DNA of 5,760 nt, taken from the NCBI GenBank assembly GCA_002339725.1, contig DDKN01000018.1, positions 1 to 5,760 on the forward strand, in the 5' to 3' direction. Origin of the DNA: Thiobacillus sp. UBA2597 (GTDB lineage Bacteria > Pseudomonadota > Gammaproteobacteria > Burkholderiales > Thiobacillaceae). Below, piece after piece: positions 1 to 5,760 of this stretch (position 1 is the stretch's first letter; each line of letters begins with the position of its first letter). The position numbers were made by a program, and so were the translations under genes. The notes beneath the pieces are model-generated. The model did no database searches and had not been told where the DNA came from. It saw nothing but the letters and a program-made list of their open reading frames with translations.

Positions 1-23
1 CCGGCTGGGAAGAGGTGGATTGA
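1..23 (+). CDS. Possible C-terminal end of an upstream + strand gene (partial)
   Basis: Reading frame 3 gives Gly-Trp-Glu-Glu-Val-Asp followed by TGA at 21-23. The stop lies 24 nt before a clear + strand intrinsic terminator, which implies that a + strand gene ends just before it. The other two + frames run through the hairpin (stops at 58-60 and 85-87), which is less natural. Six residues cannot identify a product. The call rests on position relative to the terminator, not on protein content. Confidence 0.3.
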
Positions 24-47
24 AGCGCGCCACCACATGGCACACCC

Positions 48-73
48 GGGCAGGTCGGTGACCTGCCCTTTTT
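48..73 (+). terminator. Intrinsic terminator of the upstream + strand gene
   Basis: A perfect 9-bp inverted repeat (GGGCAGGTC at 48-56, GACCTGCCC at 60-68) closes a 3-nt loop and is followed directly by five T residues at 69-73. The T tract lies only on the + strand side; the minus strand side continues as CCGGGTGTG. It should therefore stop transcripts entering from the left edge rather than those of the minus strand redoxin gene that ends at 99. Confidence 0.85.
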
Positions 74-98
74 GTTGGTCTGGCTGAACCGGTGTCGC

Positions 99-959
99 TT
101 ATTGGCCGGAACGGGCGGCGACATCGCGCAGAAAGGCGATGTATTGGCTCCAGTCGGGAATGGGACCGTTGTGGCTGAACACCACGATGCCGTGCTTGTC
201 CAGCACGTAGGTGGTGGGAAAGACCTTGGCCACCTGTCGGTCCGGCAGGGTGCTGCCGTCGCTCAACGGCAGCTCGCTCTTGTTCGGGCCTTTGACCTGC
301 GAGTCGGACAGGGCGAAATCCAGCCGCAGCTTCTGCCTGACGAAGTTTTTCGCCGTGGCGAAATCCTCGCGCACCTGCAGGCAGGTGAAGACGATATCGG
401 GCTCATTTCTGAGTGACTGCGCCGTCTTGCGCAGCTCCGGCATCTCTTTCAGGCAGGGCGCACACCACGAGCCCCAGAAATGCAGCACCACCACCTTGCC
501 GCGCAGGTCTTTCAAGGTGATCGGCCGGCCCTGCGGGTTTTTGAAGGCCAGGTCGGGGAAACGCATGCCGCGCTTGAGGCCGATCGGGGCGCGTTCGGCC
601 TGGGCCCGGGTCAGATAGGGCCCCCACAGCCGCGGCCAGGCCTTGGCGTTGAACACCACGCGCTCGTTGATCGCGTAAGGCACGCAAGCCTGCTCGGTGC
701 TTTCCTGACAGTCGCGCAGGGCGGCATCCTCGGCCGCTTCCACGCTGCCCATTTCGGCGCGCCAGCTCCAATGACCGCCGGGTGCGATGAAAAAGGCCTT
801 GTGGCCATCCGCCTTGAGATAGTCGAGATAGGCCGCCTTGCCCCGGGCATCGAGGTGCGGCACCGCGCCGGCATCTTCCACCGGCACGGCGGCCTGAGCC
901 GCCGCCATCAGCATCAAGGTGATGCCGGCCATCGCGATCTGCTGTTTGTATGACACCAC
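99..959 (-). CDS. Exported TlpA/ResA-like thiol redoxin with N-terminal DUF4189-like module
   Basis: Predicted 286-residue thiol-disulfide oxidoreductase acting outside the cytoplasm. Seen: a signal peptide (short basic n-region, hydrophobic AMAGITLMLMAAAQA, likely cleavage after about residue 23). Residues about 36-116 hold a module with the pattern GHKAFFIAPGGHWSW...A-AL-DC...C-YAIN-VVF, with cysteines at 84 and 92, which resembles DUF4189. Residues about 129-280 form a thioredoxin fold with W165-C166-A-P-C169 followed by LKEMPEL, the usual TlpA/ResA/DsbE signature, and a cis-proline loop VFPTTYVLD (P248). The family reduces or exchanges disulfides of exported proteins, often apocytochromes or metallochaperones; the substrate here is unknown. 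Start choice: GTG at 957-959 has AGGA 8 nt upstream and gives a compact signal peptide. The upstream in-frame ATG at 993-995 has no good ribosome site and would place the gene only 20 nt past the clpB terminator hairpin. ATG at 930-932 would remove the basic n-region. No cytochrome-maturation genes are adjacent. Confidence 0.85.
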   Translation of the reverse strand: MVSYKQQIAMAGITLMLMAAAQAAVPVEDAGAVPHLDARGKAAYLDYLKADGHKAFFIAPGGHWSWRAEMGSVEAAEDAALRDCQESTEQACVPYAINERVVFNAKAWPRLWGPYLTRAQAERAPIGLKRGMRFPDLAFKNPQGRPITLKDLRGKVVVLHFWGSWCAPCLKEMPELRKTAQSLRNEPDIVFTCLQVREDFATAKNFVRQKLRLDFALSDSQVKGPNKSELPLSDGSTLPDRQVAKVFPTTYVLDKHGIVVFSHNGPIPDWSQYIAFLRDVAARSGQ

Positions 960-993
960 GACGCTGTTCCTGAAATCCCGCGTTTGTTGCCGC

Positions 994-999
994 ATTATG
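994..999 (-). promoter_or_regulatory. Candidate -10 element for the redoxin gene
   Basis: The minus strand reads CATAAT here (5 of 6 with TATAAT), downstream of the clpB terminator and about 35 nt before the preferred GTG start at 959. No good -35 hexamer is visible at 16-18 nt spacing; TTGTCC lies only 12 nt upstream. A gene just past a strong terminator should have its own promoter, and this is the best candidate in the gap. Confidence 0.3.
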
Positions 1000-1015
1000 C
1001 GCCAGGCGATTGGAC

Positions 1016-1047
1016 AAGAAAAAGGCCCACCCGGTTCGGGTGGGCCT
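1016..1047 (-). terminator. Intrinsic terminator of clpB
   Basis: A perfect 11-bp inverted repeat (AGGCCCACCCG at 1023-1033, CGGGTGGGCCT at 1037-1047, 3-nt loop) is followed on the minus strand by TTTTTCTT (1023 down to 1016). It begins 18 nt after the clpB stop codon. It separates clpB from the redoxin gene on the same strand, so the two are probably not cotranscribed at high level. Confidence 0.92.
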
Positions 1048-1064
1048 GATGGCGGCGCTTCGGG

Positions 1065-3644
<2,580 letters not shown>

Positions 3645-3651
3645 GGACATG

Positions 3652-3657
3652 CTCCTT
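3652..3657 (-). promoter_or_regulatory. Ribosome binding site of clpB
   Basis: The minus strand reads AAGGAG, seven nucleotides before ATG 3644. This fixes the start as MRFDKL and rules out the ATG at 3650, which would sit one base from the site. Confidence 0.85.
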
Positions 3658-3680
3658 GCAGGGTTATCTATTGTCACTGT

Positions 3681-3708
3681 AGTTGGGGGAAACCCGGGCC
3701 ATTTCAAG
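3681..3708 (-). promoter_or_regulatory. Sigma-32 (RpoH) heat-shock promoter of clpB
   Basis: On the minus strand CTTGAAA (3708-3702) is a perfect match to the sigma-32 -35 element. After a 13-nt spacer, CCCCAACT (3688-3681) matches the -10 consensus CCCCATNT at all positions but one. Transcription would start near 3673, giving a leader of about 29 nt that contains the AAGGAG site. RpoH control of clpB is established in E. coli and other proteobacteria, so element, spacing and gene agree. Confidence 0.85.
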
Positions 3709-3748
3709 GGATATACTTGGCGCTCATGCAACAGTCCCGGTTTGCCCC

Positions 3749-4093
3749 ATGATACGACTCCCGCGCACCCTGGCCGCCTGGGGCCAGCCCGAGTTCCGCC
3801 AGGCCCTGAAACAGGAGCTCGCAGCCCTGGATGCCGATCAGCTTCCCCTGCAACAGGGCATGGCGCGCGGCAGCCAGGCCCTGGCGGACGGCCATGAGGC
3901 GGTGCTGCTGGGGGTGACCGATCTGGACGGGTGCCTGCAGGCCAGGGTGGGCCTGTTTTTTGCCAGCCGCATCGCCGGTTGCAGCTGCGCCGACGACCCG
4001 ACACCGCTCGATGAAGCGAATGAGTATTGCGTGGTGCAGCTCGACATCGACAAGCGCACGGCCGAAACCACGGTACGGCTGCTGCCCGACTAA
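3749..4093 (+). CDS. Small conserved-looking protein of unknown function, cysteine motif GCSCADDPTP
   Basis: A 114-residue soluble protein that I cannot assign to a named family. It has no signal peptide or membrane segment. Residues 1-50 are probably helical (LAAWGQPEFRQALKQELAALD). The C-terminal half looks like a small beta-rich domain with AVLLGVTDLDG, then GCSCADDPTP at 77-86 and NEYCVVQLDIDKRTAETTVRLL at the end. Cysteines fall at 62, 78, 80 and 94; C78, C80 and C94 sit in the most motif-like stretch, which might bind a metal or be redox active (inference only). ATG 3749 is the only sensible start, since the only upstream in-frame start is TTG 3683 inside the clpB promoter. Its ribosome site is poor. 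nadC follows after 21 nt, so the two are probably cotranscribed. That the gene is real is supported by the operon position, the codon pattern and the motif. Confidence 0.8.
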   Translation: MIRLPRTLAAWGQPEFRQALKQELAALDADQLPLQQGMARGSQALADGHEAVLLGVTDLDGCLQARVGLFFASRIAGCSCADDPTPLDEANEYCVVQLDIDKRTAETTVRLLPD

Positions 4094-4114
4094 GCCACCT
4101 CATCACGGTAAACC

Positions 4115-4969
4115 ATGGATTTGAACCAAGCCATTGCCGCCAACGTCCGCGCCGCCCTGGAGGAAGACCTGGGCGGCCCGGATTTTTCCGATAGCAGGGG
4201 CGACCCCACCGCCCTGCTGATCCCGGCCGATAAGACCGCGCGTGCCCGCATCATTACCCGGGAGGATGCCGTACTCGCCGGTCAGGCCTGGTTCGAGGCC
4301 TGCTTCCGGGCACTCGAGCCCAAGGTCGAAATCCGCTGGCAGACCAAGGATGGCGCGCGGGTGAGCGCCGGCCAGACCCTGTGCGAAGTGACGGGCAAGG
4401 CCCGGGCCCTGCTCAGCGCCGAGCGCTCGGCGCTTAACTTCCTGCAGACCCTGTCCGGCGTGGCCACCATCACCCGCCGCTACGTCGATGCCGTGGCCGG
4501 CACCCCGGCGCGCATCTACGACACCCGCAAAACCCTGCCCGGCCTGCGCCAGGCCCTGAAGTACGCGGTGCGCTGCGGCGGCGGCGAGAACCATCGGGTC
4601 GGCCTCTACGACGGCATCCTGATCAAGGAGAATCACATCGCCGCGGCCGGTGGCATCCGGCCCGCGCTGGAGCGTGCCTTCGCCCTGGCGCCCGAGGGCG
4701 TGTTCGTGCAGATCGAGGTGGAAACCCTGGCTCAGCTGGAAGAGGCGCTCGCCTGCGGGGTGAAGCTGGTGCTGCTCGACAACTTCGATCTGGCACGCCT
4801 GCGCGAGGCGGTTCGGCTGACGGCCGGCCGTGCCCAACTGGAGGCGTCGGGCGGGATCGATCTGACGACGGTGCGCAGCATCGCCGAGACCGGGGTGGAC
4901 CGCATCTCCATCGGTGGCCTGACCAAGCACCTCAGGGCCGTCGATTTGTCGATGCGCCTGGTCGATTAA
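4115..4969 (+). CDS. nadC: Quinolinate phosphoribosyltransferase (nicotinate-nucleotide pyrophosphorylase, carboxylating)
   Basis: Catalyses quinolinate + PRPP to nicotinate mononucleotide + CO2 + PPi, the step of de novo NAD synthesis where the pathways from aspartate and tryptophan meet. The 284 residues are full length for the family. Seen: N-terminal sandwich domain about 1-110, then the alpha/beta barrel. Family motifs are SAERSALNFLQ (101-111), DTRKTLPGLR (136-145) with K149 after it, GGGENHR (155-161), LIKENH (169-174, K171), IEVET (E201), LLDN (D222), EASGGI (243-248) and DRISIGGLTK (262-271). These cover the PRPP and quinolinate contact residues known for NadC; none is missing. Start ATG 4115 has only a weak upstream GGTAA, but the N-terminus aligns with the family. 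It lies 21 nt after the small upstream gene and converges on the STAS genes. nadA and nadB are not in the window. The last codons have been tandemly duplicated beyond the stop. Confidence 0.97.
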   Translation: MDLNQAIAANVRAALEEDLGGPDFSDSRGDPTALLIPADKTARARIITREDAVLAGQAWFEACFRALEPKVEIRWQTKDGARVSAGQTLCEVTGKARALLSAERSALNFLQTLSGVATITRRYVDAVAGTPARIYDTRKTLPGLRQALKYAVRCGGGENHRVGLYDGILIKENHIAAAGGIRPALERAFALAPEGVFVQIEVETLAQLEEALACGVKLVLLDNFDLARLREAVRLTAGRAQLEASGGIDLTTVRSIAETGVDRISIGGLTKHLRAVDLSMRLVD

Positions 4970-5004
4970 ACCGCGTTGATGCGCCGGCTCGATTGAGCCG
5001 CGTT
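4951..5004. repeat. 27-bp tandem duplication of the nadC 3' end
   Basis: Copy A (4951-4977) and copy B (4978-5004) are adjacent and identical at 23 of 27 positions. Both begin GATGCGCC and end CCGCGTT. Copy A contains the last codons and TAA stop of nadC (M-R-L-V-D-stop). Copy B repeats them in the same frame as M-R-R-L-D followed by TGA at 4994-4996. Copy B ends on the first base of the stop codon of the convergent STAS gene. No third copy is seen on either side. Confidence 0.9.
4985..5000. terminator. Short hairpin between convergent genes, possible weak terminator
   Basis: CGGCTC-GATT-GAGCCG is a perfect 6-bp stem with a 4-nt loop inside the second copy of the tandem repeat. Neither strand has a T tract after it, so it is not a classical intrinsic terminator. 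It is the only stem in the 34-nt gap between nadC and the STAS gene and might slow RNA polymerase or protect the 3' ends. Confidence 0.3.
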
Positions 5005-5339
5005 CAGGTATCCACCGTCAGCGCGGTGTCGAACGGCGGCGGCCCCTGCAGCAGACTGGACAGGGCGAAGGCGGCCGTCGGCTGCATCTGCACGCAGACC
5101 AGGCGCACGTTGATCGCCCGGCAGGCCCGGGCCAGCATGTCGAGCCAGCCATAGTAGATCTCGTCGATCAACGGCACGTTGCCCAAGTCGTAATAGAGCA
5201 GGCCGGCCTGGCCCTGCTGCAGGCGGGTGAGGATGCCATCGAGCAGTTCGTCGCGCAGGCTCACATCCAGGCCGTCGCTCGGCTCGAGCAGGAAGCGGCC
5301 GGGACCGATGCGGGTCAGGTGCAAACCGGCCAGGCTCAT
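5004..5339 (-). CDS. RsbS-like single-domain STAS protein with Glu at the phosphosite
   Basis: A 111-residue cytoplasmic STAS-domain protein of the anti-anti-sigma/stressosome type. The stretch YYDLGNVPLIDE (49-60) aligns without gaps with the RsbS segment DLTSVDMIDS, and the following helix plus VRLVCVQMQPTAA matches the second half of the fold (RsbS: KVVLTGIQPAVA). In RsbS the residue after Ile-Asp is Ser59, the target of the kinase RsbT. Here it is Glu60, so phosphorylation there is not possible and the protein may resemble the phosphorylated state. The C-terminus is short (ends about ten residues beyond PPPF). The ATG overlaps the stop of the upstream RsbR-like gene in ATGA, so translation is probably coupled; the ribosome site is a weak AGGT. 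No rsbT-like kinase follows, as the next gene is convergent nadC. I do not assign the symbol rsbS because of the missing serine. Confidence 0.85.
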   Translation of the reverse strand: MSLAGLHLTRIGPGRFLLEPSDGLDVSLRDELLDGILTRLQQGQAGLLYYDLGNVPLIDEIYYGWLDMLARACRAINVRLVCVQMQPTAAFALSSLLQGPPPFDTALTVDT

Positions 5340-5760
5340 GCCTTGACGACCTGAATGCCCATGCGGCGGAAGGCCTCTTTCAGGCCGTCGGACAGGGTGG
5401 CGCGCGTGGTGACGTTGCCCAGGTCGATGTTGAGGCTGGTCAGGGCCCGGGCGATCTCGGGCCGGATGCCGGTGACGATGGCATCCGAACCCATGAGCTG
5501 GATCGCCCGCACCATCTGGATCAGGTGATGCGAGACCTGCGAGTCGATGCTCTTCACGCCGGTCAGGTCCATGACCACGGTCTCGGCATGCTCGGCGGCG
5601 ATGCGGTTGAGCAGGGCCTCCATGATCACCATGGTGCGGCTGGAATCCAGGGTGCCGATGATCGGCAGGGTGAGCACGCCGTCCCAGATCTCGGTGATCG
5701 GCGTCGCCGTCTCGCGCAGCTCGGCCTCCTGCGCGTAGATGGTCTTTTCCTTCTCATCCA
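5336..5760 (-). CDS. RsbR-like stressosome protein, C-terminal STAS domain (partial, N-terminus outside window)
   Basis: The reading frame is open to the window edge, giving 140 residues. An initiator GTG at 5675-5677 would cut the STAS domain short and is not the true start. A charged, probably coiled-coil linker (DEKEKTIYAQEAELRE) leads to TPITEIWDGVLTLPIIGTLDSSR, the usual junction of RsbR proteins, then VVMDLTGVKSIDSQVSHHLIQ and IVTGIRPEIARAL. RsbR paralogues pair a variable N-terminal sensor with this STAS domain and build the stressosome with RsbS, holding the kinase RsbT until stress. B. subtilis RsbRA is phosphorylated at Thr171 and Thr205. The equivalent positions here are Ser (codons 5642-5644 and 5540-5542), again 34 residues apart, so both sites are phosphorylatable. 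It overlaps the next gene by 4 nt. The sensor domain cannot be seen. Confidence 0.88.
   Translation of the reverse strand, partial: DEKEKTIYAQEAELRETATPITEIWDGVLTLPIIGTLDSSRTMVIMEALLNRIAAEHAETVVMDLTGVKSIDSQVSHHLIQMVRAIQLMGSDAIVTGIRPEIARALTSLNIDLGNVTTRATLSDGLKEAFRRMGIQVVKA

Noticed and set aside
3717..3729. Possible sigma-54 promoter (TTGGCGCTCATGC)
   Set aside because: The GG and GC elements are 9 nt apart rather than the required 12.
3645..4106. 154-residue N-terminal extension of the clpB frame
   Set aside because: Arg/Pro-rich, runs antisense to the small + strand gene and over the sigma-32 promoter. The ClpB family begins at MRFDKL, which has an ideal ribosome site.
4103..4930. 275-residue minus strand open frame antisense to nadC
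   Set aside because: Gly/Gln/Ala-rich shadow of the nadC coding frame, with no recognisable motif and no ribosome site of note.
5336..5677. Treating the RsbR-like gene as a complete 113-residue protein starting at GTG 5677
   Set aside because: The frame is open to the window edge and the extra 27 residues (including TPITEIWDG) are typical of the RsbR linker and first STAS strand, so the gene is truncated by the window rather than short.

Overview
The window is GC-rich chromosomal DNA (roughly two-thirds G+C by eye). It holds conserved housekeeping genes and no sign of mobile elements, phage, RNA genes or CRISPR. The forms of ClpB and NadC, the sigma-32-type promoter in front of clpB, and the dense GC-rich coding suggest a proteobacterium, most likely a betaproteobacterium. 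That placement is inference from protein resemblance, not a search result.

Layout. (1) Bases 1-73: the probable last codons of a + strand gene (stop at 21-23) and its intrinsic terminator (48-73). (2) Bases 99-959, minus: an exported two-domain protein, with an N-terminal DUF4189-like cysteine module followed by a TlpA/ResA-type thioredoxin domain with a WCAPC active site. (3) Bases 1016-1047: a strong intrinsic terminator for clpB. (4) Bases 1065-3644, minus: clpB, the complete 859-residue disaggregase, with a near-consensus heat-shock promoter at 3681-3708 and a strong ribosome binding site. (5) Bases 3749-4093 and 4115-4969, plus: a small uncharacterised cysteine-containing protein followed after 21 nt by nadC (quinolinate phosphoribosyltransferase), probably one operon diverging from clpB. 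(6) Bases 4951-5004: a 27-bp tandem duplication of the 3' end of nadC that fills the gap to the convergent genes. (7) Bases 5004-5760, minus: two STAS-domain genes overlapping by ATGA. They are the C-terminal part of an RsbR-like stressosome protein (running off the window) and a short RsbS-like protein that carries glutamate where RsbS has its phosphorylated serine.

How the genes fit together. ClpB (protein disaggregation under heat stress), the periplasmic or membrane-facing thiol redoxin, and the RsbR/RsbS-like partner-switching pair are all plausible stress functions, but they are in separate transcription units and nothing in the sequence ties them into one pathway. NadC belongs to de novo NAD synthesis. 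I found no clear new multi-gene system. The points most worth a second look are the Glu-for-Ser STAS protein, the 27-bp duplication whose every difference improves a hairpin, the DUF4189-like/thioredoxin fusion, and the small cysteine protein upstream of nadC.
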